From: Ascaris suum
Taxonomy: Eukaryota > Nematoda > Chromadorea > Rhabditida > Ascarididae
NCBI GenBank assembly: GCA_013433145.1
Contig: CM024175.1
Span: 10,772,516-10,836,515, forward strand
Length of the DNA stretch: 64,000 bases
Direction: 5' to 3'
Under the pieces are notes generated by a model that did not search any database, was not told where the DNA came from, and worked only from the letters and a program-made list of their open reading frames with translations. Positions 50,286-62,173 of this stretch are shown one piece after another. Positions within the stretch are counted from its first letter, which is position 1. Every line of letters begins with the position of its first letter. The translations under genes were made by a program, and so were the position numbers.

Positions 50286-52231
50286 TTTTTTTTTGTTTTT
50301 TTTCACTTCTTTGAAAATAAAGATTCGTTATCGTATTAAATAACGAAGAAATGATTATTTAGTATATGATATCGTAGTAGTTGTTTAATGTGCATCCAAT
50401 CTTTGAATGTGTCTCTTTGTGCCAATAATTGTATTTCTCTCTTATTTTCTCGTTTTAATCTAATCGTCTATTTGCTCTTTTTTTTTTGTGATCTTCTCTA
50501 CAGGGTGACCCAAAAAAAAATCTTTTTTTTTTGATTAAACGAGTATAAAATTTATGATCCAATCGGGAAAAAGTTTTTTTTTTTTTTTATGAAATTTTTG
50601 CTGAGAATGAGACGAGATGGTTGTGGAAATTATTTTCGACGAATTAGATTTATCAACAAAAAAAAGATATTTGCAAATAAAGAACGAAAAAGATATGAAA
50701 AATTTTTCTTCGATCTAACGAGAGATATTTCACTCTTTTTTTTTTCCTTGATAAGAGTTGATTATTAGTTGAATTTTAAAATTTTATTACTTCATTGATT
50801 TTTTTTTCTTTTCTTCTTCTTGATTTTGTAGTGCAAAGATTTAAATTTGATTGAAATAAATAAAAATTTATTGTCTATATTATTGTGTATCATCTTCATT
50901 CTAGTCAAATATGATATTCGTGCAGATATCATCACTAAATATTCGATATTTGAGTGTATATTGCTTTATTAAATGGGAAATTATTTTGGTAATAATAGTT
51001 CAGTTTTATTTGGTATTGGGTTTTTTTTTGGCCAAGAGTAGTAGGGAATGCCGCCAAGCCTAAGCTAGATGATTGTAATACTCAAGTAAAGAATATATAA
51101 AGGTTTTTTGCAAAATGAGGATAGATATGATAAGTAGATTGTGTTGAAGTGCTAAAGTGATGCGGTGGTTGCAAGTGGTAACACTGTTGTGAGGCTTAAT
51201 CTCACCTAAAATCATGTTATCATATTATCGTAATTGAGGGCATCATTTGATAAAGCTAATATTTATTTGCGTTTCGAAATCAATAATGATCCTTAAAGAA
51301 TAGCATTCCTTTTGAAAATATTTGTGCTAGTCTTACTGGTGAAGGGGAATAGTGAAAACGATCGTCAAAGAGTAACGGAAACTTGGATTTTAAAGATTGA
51401 TACCAATCTAATATAGCGAGCTTGAATATTGATATCTCACATGTGTTACTTTTTTATCTTTCTGGTATTTGCATTTTAAGTATTTACCCGTTCCCTCGTT
51501 TCCTGAAACTCGCAATGGATTTCTTATGATTTCTCAACTTTCAACTTACCTCCCAAGCTTTAGCATACGTTTCGCTGAGATGTTATGGTCAACTTTTCTG
51601 GCTTCTTTTCTATGGTTGGGAAGTATGGACGAAGGATACAGCATCAGCAAATGGAATGGTTATCAAATGCTGAAATAAGCGAAAAACGAAGTTGGATGGC
51701 ATCGACGCATCGAATGAAAGCTGTTGAGCAATGTGGTCCGCCTATACTTTATCTTCGAACGTTAAGCTTAATATCTTCATTAGATTTATGTCGCATGATT
51801 TTATAGAGAGTTCTTTCTTCACATGCGAATAGAATCATAGGTATAGAATCATCATTTCCTTAGCTTGTAGCTATACACCTGTTAGACAGAATATTCCCCA
51901 CATTATTCTGATTTCTTTATGTGTTGGTTCTACGAGATTGTGAGTAAGTATTGCGCTTACACAGCTCATTGCACCTCTCATGATCGAAACAGAAGTCCGT
52001 GTCCTCACAATTCCCTATACCTTGCAATTACCTTGCATTTCCGTATCGCTTCATTTGTGATAGGATTATCGAATCCCTCTAGCGATATCGATATACTACA
52101 CAATACTTTCGTTTATAAAGATGTGCAATTTTTTGAGTGTAACTACAAAATATCAGCTAGCAACAGGTAATAAATTTCTACATATTTGTGCCCCGATATG
52201 ATTTCCATTAGCCTTCGATCAGTACTTCTCA

Positions 52232-52408
<177 letters not shown>

Positions 52409-52604
52409 AATGAATGAGTATACTTCAAAGATATTTATTCGCTCAAAGAAACCGCTATAGAAATCGAATATAAAAATTATAGTCTATTTTATTCACCAAT
52501 AATTTGATAACTCTTTTTTTTTTTTTCAATGAGAGAAAAAATTTTCACACAATGATCAACTTTTTGAAATATCATTATTGAGTGATCTATTTGATTCGGA
52601 GTAT

Positions 52605-54091
52605 TTATTCCTCGAAATGTTTCTCTCGTTTTTCTCCTGGATAAATAAGTTGCAAATTTAATGTACCCATATCATAGGTTTCTCTTGCCGTTCGTCCATT
52701 AAATACATATTCGGATGGTATTTGAAATTGCATACGTCGAAAACCACGCTAAAAGTTTTGGATGAATTAAATAAGAAAATAATTAAATCTATTAAATGAG
52801 ATAATAGAGCTGAAGAAAAAAAAAAAACTATGAATAAATTTGAAAATTTTTTTTAAATGATTAAAATTCGATTATTTCATTGAAAGATTTATGGATTTTT
52901 TTTTAAAATTCAAAACTAAAAATTACATTCAAATATTTATTAAATAATAATCCTTCTGTTGTCTTTTTTTTTTCGCATATCACGTGATTTTTTTTTTCAT
53001 TCATATTGAACGATAAAATCAACTATTGAAAAGAGAGTATGGAATTACGGACATCTTTTTTAGGATCTTCACCACATTTGTGATAGATTCGAACGATAGG
53101 TGTTAGTGTAGTCTCATTGATGGGTCGTCCTTGAGTATTTCCTTCCACTTCAAATATTCCAGAAGCGCTTGTCACCTTATAGTCAAGAATTTGACTTTTA
53201 TCTGTAAATAATTATAGTTAGGCAAATATATAAGGGCAATTGCTTTACTAAACTCTACTATTCGGTCAAAATATTGAATGACAGTAGGGTTTACTCCTAC
53301 TTCCATGAGGTAAATAATGTTTTCTTACTGAGGTAATCAAAAATAGTAATTTTTGATTACTAATAAAGACAACATGGAGGTTTTTGAAGCATTAACGGAA
53401 TGATTCAATTGAATCAAAAAGAAAGATTTATTCAGAGTATTTTACTCGTTATTTCATTTATTTCTTTGATAATGGTTCTCAATTTTTAAATGCTTTCAGA
53501 TGCCTAAAAATATATTAGGAGACTATAAAATGGAGAGTGAGACGTGGAAAATAAGTACGCTAAAAGATTTTCATCATTTTATTTAAAAGCTCAATAGCAA
53601 TAGCACTAATAAAAATATGCATTTCTAAATGCTTCGTCAATTTTTTATTTTTTTTCTTAGCAAATTTATAGAAGTTTCTAGCAATATTCCTCTCTTTCAC
53701 GACAATAGATCATCACATCTAGTGACTCTTTTCCTTTCTATCTATTGGTTAATTACGATCAACAGATCCATCCGGATTTAAAATTTCTCTGGATTTAAAA
53801 TTCCACTGGATTTAAAATTCCACTGGATTTAAAATTCCTCTGGATTTAAAATTCCTCGAAATATGATGATTATATAACAATAAATTAATTCGAATGAAAC
53901 CGTATCAAATAGATATAGAAAATCTAACATAAGAAATGACCTTCAGAGTTCATACGATAAAGTCTGATACGAGCATCCTGGATCGGTTCGTTACCACATA
54001 GTACCTTTCCTTTAGCTCGTGTTGAGCGTAACGCTACTTCAGCAGTGAAAGCGAGAGGGATTAGTACCAACAGTAATGCCCAGCGATACAT
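52605..54091 (-). CDS. Transthyretin-like family (TTR-52/DUF290 type) secreted protein, three exons
   Basis: Exons on the minus strand: 54091-53941, 53201-53053, 52748-52605 (TAA). The total is 444 nt, or 147 residues. Residues 1-17 (MYRWALLLVLIPLAFTA) form a signal peptide. The mature part shows the family pattern: a first strand with KGKVLCGNEPIQDARIRLY, then DYKVTSASGIFEVEGNT, then TPIVRIYHKC, and in exon 3 FQIPSEYVFNG and a YDMGTLNLQLIYPGEK ending. Length and motif order match nematode transthyretin-like proteins, which are small extracellular beta-sandwich proteins; some bridge phosphatidylserine to phagocytic receptors, but most have no known ligand. Both donors are weak (GTCATT, GTCCGT) although the phases agree exactly. 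It is transcribed toward the 3' end of the POU gene. A poly-A signal (AATAAA on -) lies at 52493-52488. Confidence 0.85.
53773..53857. repeat. 17-bp unit in five tandem copies
   Basis: The unit is TGGATTTAAAATTCC plus AC or TC. Copies start at 53773 (degenerate), 53790, 53807, 53824 and 53841. It lies within intron 1 of the transthyretin-like gene, close to the donor side. Confidence 0.93.
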
Positions 54092-55012
54092 CCTTTAAAT
54101 TAAACAATTTAATTCATCATAAATACATTGATGGTACTTTAATATCGAACGAAATAAAAACTTAAACAATATGGGAAATGATATTTAATAAATGCGATCA
54201 TTTATATAATAATCGGCGCGATGAAAATTACCAATATTCTGTACAGATAGTAGTAAATTTATAGAATTGAAGTTGTTTTTTTTTTCGGAATTTTTGAATA
54301 TTAGTATGGAAAAAAGAATGATTTTTACTCATTCCACTTTCATAAAAATTCCTGTCCTATTGTTTTTTTTTTTCAATATAGGGAATCCCAGGACTCATCG
54401 TTTAAGGAAACAACTCTGAGGAATGGCAACCCGAATAGAAAAACAATACGCTATATTAGACGACTAATTATTCTTGAAAATTTCTCGACTGATATGAAAG
54501 TCATGAAACATGAGATGAAATTACCGTTATTGAGAAATTAACCCTGCGAATCTTCAGCTTGTTATTGTCTATCGAGAATAATTGTACTATTAATGATGAT
54601 GATGATCATATTATTCAATGAATCGGAAACTAGACGATTGCGGCGATTTTTTTAAATGCTCTTATGGGCATTATTTTGATCGATGTTATAAGTAAACGAT
54701 TACTGAATGATCCAGGTATTGTAACGGTGGTGTAGCGATTTCAGGCTTAATAGCATCATATCAAAAACAACACAGCCAGAAAAATACCCATAAAACTCTT
54801 TGTTGATTTTTAGAGGTTTTTCTGTGATTGCACCCGACGGTTACGATTTAGTTCAGACAATTCGAGCAATAGACGAATGCAATTCAACCCTCCGACGATA
54901 ATATCCTTTAAGATAGGATAGTATCATCGGCTACGAAAACACGGAGACGCTTTTTTTTAACACAAGCAAAGAGTGTATTATTTAATTCATTAAGCAGGAA
55001 GTATAAGGTGAT

Positions 55013-55262
55013 ATGAACATATTTCATCGTTCAATATATCGATTTGCTTCATCACTCAAAAATCTGCTCTTTATGAAGTATGAGGAACGCAAAAGTCCTT
55101 TCAGGCAAAAGTCCAAAAGTTCAACTAAGTCACCGTCGATGGTTGAACGCCTTATTCAACTAGTGCAAGTATCATATATTTACTTGTTTTCGTATCACTA
55201 TTGGTCGGCTATCACTCGAAACGGGCTTATGGTTGATATGGCGCAAGTGTCTTACTATAAAG
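55013..55262 (+). CDS. Possible coding exon, unrecognised
   Basis: An ATG-initiated frame of about 83 codons up to a possible donor (TATAAAG/GTACAA). It has a basic Ser/Lys stretch (KSPFRQKSKSSTKSP) and a Tyr-rich hydrophobic stretch (VSYIYLFSYHYWSAI). The amino-acid mix is less AT-driven than in neighbouring frames. A phase-compatible open piece (EKLKEARAQCSLSESIEKAA) starts near 55834, but no full gene can be built. It was not matched to a family, and it could be a chance frame. Confidence 0.25.
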
Positions 55263-55819
55263 GTACAAATTTTTTGAGGTTTTTTTTTTCAATCATAATG
55301 AGAAATGAATGGTTGAAATATGAAAATATAAATGACAACAATGATATCTATTATAGAGATGAAAGTTTTTTTCTCGATTTGCAAAAATAATTTCAAACAA
55401 TTATAATGTGAGATATTTAGAATAAAATGAAATTATTTTATGGCAATAATGCTCATTGAGGTTTCATTATCTTTCAGTAAAAATTACATATTTTGAGAGT
55501 TTTATATGATTTGCATAATTTTAAAACATCACACGCTAGATTTTCATATGAAAATATATTTCAAAATATCTTCTCTAGGTTTACTTATTTCAAGTTTTAG
55601 CAGTAAAAAGTTATACAAGTAATAAATGAGCTTTAACGCTGAAAGTGATTTCATTAGATAACTGTCGATATGGTCGATATTTTGAGCAAAAATCGATATT
55701 GCTATAGATGTCAAGACCTTTGAATGTAAGACACGAGATAGTTGATCGAAGAAAAGGGAGAAAACGATCAAACATGCACGAAGACTAATTCAATATAAGA
55801 AATAATTATTGGATGCGAG

Positions 55820-57600
55820 CAGTAGAGAAGCTTAAAGAAGCTCGAGCACAATGTAGCTTAAGTGAAAGCATAGAGAAAGCTGCAAACTTATTGGCAGCCG
55901 GTTAGCAGCTGATCTTGATTGCGCTAGAAAACTGAACATATCAGCTTGGAAGAGTGGTCCGTTGTTGTAATGAACGAGATGAAAATAGATGCAATCAATT
56001 TGGGGCACACATGAATAATGTTGTTAAATCAGGCGGCTAAGCTGATGCCAGTCGATCTGTATAGATTTAAAGAGAGAGTTTTTAAGTACTTAAGTAAAGC
56101 ATTTAAGTATTTAAGTAAAGAAATTAAATAAGTCGCCTAATTACTATTAACAATAAATTTAAACCTTTATGAGATTTTAGTAAATATAACTTCAATAATC
56201 GGTCATTTACGGTCATTAGCTCTAAATTGTTGACCACAAAGTTATTACAGCCTATATACTCAATGGTTGAAGAAAAGAAATGCGCTATACTTTGCATTTG
56301 ACAGATAATAAGAATATATATCACTATAGCATATTGATGATAAGATGTTTATTTATATAAATGCAAAAAAAGAGTTTCTTTTCTTTATTGAATTTTGAGC
56401 CCTCATTTGCATCAAAGATTTTTGATATTTGCATATGATAACATTTAAGCAACAAAAATATAACATTGTGAGCAAAGAGGCAAAATATTTGAAATACGCT
56501 TCATATAACCATAAAAAAAGGTGGATTTATGCAATGAGGAATACGATATGCAAAACTTTACAAGACCTATATTGCTTATCAATAATTTTATCATATGATA
56601 TCAATAATCATATCATATAAGTTTCAATAATTTTCAAATATACTTTCTCTAATCAATAGTCTTTTGGATCGTTTTATCGAAGCGAAGCGATAGAAATATC
56701 CCTTTGACATAGCTCTTCTCAAAAAATTAGCATATCTGCATCACTTATAAAATTAGCATATCTGCAGCTATAAGTGCATCGTAGTACTTTTCGATCGTAT
56801 TTGTACCTAAAATGTGCTCCCGTTTTTTTTTGGATTTAGAATTAATTTTATTATTGCGCTGCTATAGTTTCAAATTTATGTGCTGAGTCTCGATGCCATT
56901 CGATCTATCGGTATTTGAAATGAATGAGGTATTTGTTTGAAAATATGGGAAGTAATTTTTCAAATATTTGTTTGTTTCTTCTTTTTTTTTCAATATCTCT
57001 GATGAATTCGTTTTCTTTTTTTTTTTCTCTCTCACTCTTCTAATTTACATTTCTTCTTGTCTTATTTGAGTTGATTGAATTGATGTAAAATTTCGATATG
57101 CAAATTTTATAGAAATTTTTTTTAAATAGTATTTAAGATTTTCTCATATTCAAATCATTAAATACTATTGGCAATTATAATTATATATATTTCTCAATAA
57201 TTCCAGGTCGAATTGAAGAAAAATATTTTTGCTTAATCGTTCCAATTTAATGGTTGAAAATAAATTCCTAAAGAACCATACATAAAATTGTAGATTTGTG
57301 AGTAAAAAAAAAAACGGAAGTTATTCTATTCAACAAATTATGCCATATTTTATTCGTGTCGAATTTTTATTTCTTAGATGTATTTTTCTGTTTTCAGTAT
57401 TACGAGATAGTTAGTTCTCAATCATTTTCAAAATGACTCACCATCAAGCGAAGCAATAAGAAGGTAGAGATCACAATCTATCGTATTCGATATGGCGGTT
57501 TTACGAAATCATTCAAAAAGCCTGAAAGTATTCGAGATACGACAACGATGAAATGGTAAATCCGGATAGGACAAATGCTGTCAAATATTTGAAAGTATGA
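55820..57600. other. Unassigned intergenic sequence
   Basis: 55820-56070 is GC-richer with short + frames (KTEHISLEEWSVVVMNEMK) but no recognisable domain. The rest is AT-rich with octamers at 56405, 56427 and 57098. A near-repeat AAAATTAGCATATCTGCA occurs twice around 56725-56767. Confidence 0.4.
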
Positions 57601-57609
57601 CATGAATCT

Positions 57610-58400
57610 TAATATGTAGAGTTGATTAAAAAGAAGTGAAATACATAGCCAACAATGAAGGAAGAGCAACGGGAAAATCGGATAAGAAAGGTGTCAGGAT
57701 TGCGCAAGAAAGAAACGCCTCCTAGAGGGCTCTCCGAATGGTGCTAGTTCTGTCGAGTGTGTTTTTGAGTGTCTTCCTCTGCCACCAGTTCCACGAGTAC
57801 TTAGATGTGGTGAATCCGCAATTCGTTCTCCCAAATTCTCGAGGACGCAATTCTCGAATGATTGTGCGAAGGGATCAATAAGAAGATTATTGTGGCGACG
57901 ATCCATTACGTTGTTGGATTTTGTCGGATTTCAAGAAATTATCCGGAAATCAGGACGCATAGGCTGTTAAACGAGTTTAAACGAAACGTCGACGAATCGT
58001 CGACACAATTTTAGCTGAATACGATAGCGGTAAATAATGACGATAGGTTTGAGTCCCGTAATAGTGAAATAGATAACGTCGAAGAAACGAATAGAATAAT
58101 AAGGCTGAATAAGTAAGGCTTCCGAAAACACTCCATTGCTCGTATATTGCAAGTGATGCTGATAGACAATATGAAGGAAATGGAATATCAGTTAGGCTAT
58201 TTACGTGGAAATTATATTTTCCGCTGGGTGCTTCTTTCAAGAGAAATAGCAGAAGCAGGAGAAATTGAAGAAAGATTGAACTATTTTAGCAGTAACCATT
58301 CACTTATAGAGTTATCTTTGAAATTCGATAACGCTACAAATTCTATGCATAAAATGGATTATCTCGAAGAGAATATATAGCATAGGTAACCCGTTGATCT
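57610..58400 (+). other. Coding-like island, gene model unresolved
   Basis: Composition here is clearly less AT-rich. On + there is MKEEQRENRIRKVSGLRKKE starting near 57656, a frame with MVLVLSSVFLSVFLCHQ (signal-peptide-like, near 57738), and an exon-like segment from an ACAATTTTAG acceptor at about 58012 to an AATAA/GTAAGG donor at about 58115. A frame at 58147-58380 (EIAEAGEIEERLNYFSSNHS) is open to a TAG. On - a 70-codon frame spans 57906-57694. No combination gives a continuous protein and no family was recognised. It may be a small multi-exon gene or a decayed one. Confidence 0.3.
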
Positions 58401-59221
58401 TCCTCTCTTTTAATAAAGGACCATAATTCCGACAGGATTACTTGCTTATGCGGCTAGAAAATATGGTATTTTGAGTGGTTGGAATATCCGCTGTTTTTTT
58501 TTTCTCGATTTATCTATTTCCAGTTTTATTTTATTTCGTTGTAAGACGTTGTTTTCCTACCGTTGGAATTTATGCGACGATGATTATTTTCACAAATATA
58601 TTCGTTTAACCTTTATACGAAATATGTATATGATTGTTTTTTAATCTTCGTCATCAATATATTTATTATCGATGTGCACTCGTTTTGCGTCTTGTTTCGT
58701 TTCTTTTATATTGCTAGCAATTTTTGCACTCATCTTCAATAAGGCTTTTTTTTTTTCAAATATGGATCATCTACATGAAGATATGTTGTGATGGCTATCT
58801 AAAAGCCACAGGAATCTTCGCGGATTTGAAATACTTTATATGGTGATCTCAGGAATGTTATCGTGTTGATATTTGAATTCGTTATTTTTCCGGTCATGAT
58901 TACGTGAAGACTGTATGAATATGTATCGTGGTAACGAAAATATACAATATATGTAAGATGAGAATATAATTTAATTTCTAACCCTTTCACACCGGCCCCT
59001 CCCCCCTCTTCCGTCCACTTTCTGACCTGTCCTCTCACTCTGTCTATCTTTTTTTTTTCCCGATGGAGTGGTTATAGAAAAGAAAATTTTGAGTACTCAA
59101 CTTGTTGACGTCGGCGTAGAACGTTATAAATTTGGTGGTACTCTGCTGAGAATCACAATTTCCGCTTTCATTTTCCCTCTCGCCTTTAATGTTTCTTTCT
59201 TCCATCTTTTTTCATGATCCT

Positions 59222-59223
59222 TT

Positions 59224-59290
<67 letters not shown>

Positions 59291-59405
59291 TTTGTTTGTT
59301 TGTTTGTTTGTTTGTTTATTTGTTTATTTTATCTGCCGACATATTAATTAATTAATTAATTAACTAATTATTTCTTTCTTTCTTTCTTTATTTATTTATT
59401 TATTC
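59222..59405. repeat. (TTTA)n array with TTTG, TTAA and TTTC blocks
   Basis: Successive tetranucleotide blocks: (TTTA)n to about 59293, (TTTG)n, (TTAA)n at 59341-59365, (TTTC)n, then (TTTA)n. It lies directly 3' (minus-strand sense) of the LINE remnant, where such tails occur in several non-LTR families. Confidence 0.93.
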
Positions 59406-59496
59406 AAACGTTTTGAAGCGGGAAAATATTCAAAATGAATGTGAATAAGAAGAGAAAGGAAGAGGAAAACGTTCGCAAAACTGCATTCTGGTGAAA

Positions 59497-60200
59497 TTAT
59501 CTCTGAGCACTAGTGCGTAGATAAAAACGACATATATATGGTGCAAAGCGCGAAGAATACATCATGGAATTTTTCATGAATTTTCGGCAACAATGAGCAC
59601 TGAAATCTTCAATAAAGTTCAACTTGAAGGTTACGACTCTGCGGTTAGGAGCACTCTCTGTAGTAGAAATATCGTCACCACCTAGGCTGAGAAGAGATTC
59701 ATATCGGATCTTGAACCGAACCACATGACATTTTTCATAGGAAGCAATTTAACTGCCATAATTTCGGTTATTGGACAGACGCATCAAGGCTCCATTGTAG
59801 AATATGAAAGTCATAGGTAGAGGATCATAACATCGACGATAAATTTTGAGGCTATCAGCAAAGAGCCTAGTACTATTCAGAAGGTTTTCACGAAAATTTT
59901 AATTAAACACGAGGAAGAAAACATGGTCATCCAAGACCCTTCTTTGTGAGATACCGCCAAGAATTAGATAGAGCAGAGTAACTGTCTACTAATCTTATAT
60001 GAAAATCGCATTAAATTATTTTGTTCCACTATAGCAACAAATAATACCAATATCCACAAATTTCCTAAACCAGATAGTAAGTTTCGATATCCATAGATCG
60101 GTCATTAATGAGGCCAAATTGTGTAAACTTGAAACGGCTGTTTCGCACGAAATGATATGTTGGCATGAAAAACTTCGCAAATAGAGGAGATAGGACTAAT
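59497..60200 (-). pseudogene. Degenerate non-LTR retrotransposon (LINE) reverse transcriptase
   Basis: Read on -, pieces follow the RT order: a PISPISSICEVF-like RT block near 60200-60160, a TQFGLI block (Q-F-G-F-I position) near 60110, GGISQRRVLDDHVFFL near 59960-59920 (equivalent to G-V-P-Q-G-S-V-L-G-P-L-L-F), LFADSLKIYRR near 59870-59840 (the F-A-D-D catalytic box with its second Asp replaced by Ser), and VVRFKIRYESLLSLGG with the SAPNRRVVTFKLNF block near 59720-59600. Frame changes and stops between blocks show it is dead. No endonuclease domain was seen, and the sequence after RT is lost. Confidence 0.7.
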
Positions 60201-60346
60201 CGGATCGTGGCTTTTTATTTATTTATCAAGTGGTTTTTGTTTTATCGGCAAAATGGAGAAAAATACTTCTGGGTGAAGAGTAGATACAGTAACTTCTCAT
60301 TGGGGGCCTAAGTACAAGGTGAGCGACACTGGGTTAGAAGTGCAAT

Positions 60347-60419
60347 GGCCCTGTGGCCTAATGGATAAGGCGTCGCCCTCCGGAGGCGAAGACTGCAGGT
60401 TCGAGTCCTGCCTGGGTCG
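60347..60419 (+). tRNA. tRNA-Arg, anticodon CCG
   Basis: A 73-nt intronless cloverleaf. The acceptor stem GGCCCTG/CTGGGTC has one U-U mismatch at pair 6-67 and a G-U at pair 2-71, and the discriminator base is G. The D arm is GCC...GGC with loop TAATGGATAA (A box TGGCCTAATGG). The anticodon stem TCGCC/GGCGA is perfect, with loop CTCCGGA and so anticodon CCG reading CGG. The T arm is GCAGG-TTCGAGT-CCTGC (B box GGTTCGAGTCC). A TTTT Pol III stop follows at 60424-60427. It is likely functional, although the U-U mismatch deserves a covariance-model score. Confidence 0.93.
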
Positions 60420-60429
60420 CAAGGTTTTG

Positions 60430-62173
60430 CGATAGTCCAATGAAGGACACGTAAGTAGCCGTGAGCAATGCGCATACGATGTCATTTAAATCAGCAGGTG
60501 CAATAGGGTGTTTGAGCGGTCATAGTCCTTAGAAATTGCCTAAGTCGATGTTGAGAAGGTTGTTTACGGCTGTCGTTTAATACTGCGGGTACATTAGTTG
60601 CGGAATTTGGTGTTTCATTTTAAACGAACTTTGCATTCGTTTTTTTGCCCGTATTGTCGAGAATTTTCTCAAGAATGCACATTTTTGTAGATGTATTCTC
60701 TTTAATTTCGATCCTCACACCATTGTTTTCTTCTCTTATCTCTAATTTTTTAAGCAAATCTAATTATATGGTTCTCCAAGGTTATTAGTATCAAGTATAG
60801 ATGATATTGCAATTTAAATTCATTACGTATAAAATGACTATGCTAGATGGTTTTTTTTTCCTAGAAATGTGTACAATTTTTTCACGTAAAAAGAGGAATT
60901 ACAACTTTTTCAAAGATTTTTCATCAATAGCGACTCAAATATTTTTTCATTGCTCTCTTCTCTCATATCATCGATATTGTCGTTTTAAATATATTCTTAT
61001 TTCAGGATGGCGTTAATTCATTACTCCTTATGCATAAAGAACAATTATTATGTCACCTGTCAAGGTGTTCTCATGTTTTTTAATGTGTTCAAAGCTGGAA
61101 GCTGTTTATTCGTTTGTGGTTACAAATGAGGCTATTGAATGATCTTCCCCCCCCCCCCCCCCCCCCCAACCACTGAGGTATCATTCTCTCTTTTGGGTGC
61201 AGCAATCTCGGTCACTCTCGTTTAATGCATTTTCAGTGGAATTTGGTAGATTGCCATATTTCGCAGCTAACAACAAGCAAGACAGCCTGTAAGAGTGCTC
61301 TTTTTTTGAAACGACAGCAAATACTGCGAGGTTATGCGTTTTGCCAATGCGGGAAATTCGAAGGTTCGCGTTATATGTGTCTTTATCTATCCGTCCGTCT
61401 GTCTGTTCGCCCATCATCTTCGATTCGTACCTAGGGGGACTGCATCGAGCATACGTTGATGTTGCTCCGAAACTCTAACTTCGAACGTCGAGTTGCTGTT
61501 TATTCCGTTGTTCAAATTTTAAGTGATCCTTTTAATGTCAGTAAATGCAGAAATATATATGATAGAAAGTATTTATTTTTGTTAGTGCTCGAATTTTCTG
61601 TGCAATTTTTTCTCCGACTTTTGCGTGGTGGATTGGTCTTTTATAGAAGTGATTAGTGGGAAGGGTGGAGGGGAGAGCGGATGGTGGGGCGGGGGGGGGG
61701 GGGGGTGGGTGATGGGAATGCGCCAACTACTTAGCGGACGATATTTTTGCTAAGAAAGGAGTGATGATGACATTATATCATTCAAGAGTTATGGTATGGG
61801 CTCATCGATGTGGAACACAGCATCAAAACAGAAAAAAGCGGATAGTGGCATTTTTCATCCTTAAAATGAGGGCGAGGGGATGGGAGAAGTTGCAAAATCT
61901 CAGGTTGTCTTAGTCGGTTTCCCATATCGACGAAATTGTTCCCCAAGAGGTTTTTTTTCTCTTTGACGATGGGATTTGACCGTCCGAAGGTTTCTTCTAT
62001 TAAAAAGAAGGAGCTAGTGGCATTCATCCTTAAATGACGATGTAATTTGTCTTGTGCGCATGCAAATTTTAATTTTTCTCTTTGAGTGGAATTCGTCGAA
62101 GAGAACTAGGAATTCCAGTAATTTGTTGGTGGCAGATATTACTTCGTGTTGCTCAGTCGTGTCTCGTGTGGGT
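60430..62173. other. Region between the tRNA and the DUF1647-like gene
   Basis: No supportable gene. It has a 21-C run at 61147-61167 and a G-rich tract at 61686-61708. An octamer lies at 62060, 114 bp upstream of the DUF1647-like start codon. Short frames at 61181-61434 occur on both strands without recognisable domains. Confidence 0.5.

Noticed and set aside
60297..60485. 62-codon minus-strand frame containing RPRQDSNLQSSPPEGDA
   Set aside because: This is the antisense of the tRNA-Arg gene and its flank, a well-known source of spurious predicted proteins.
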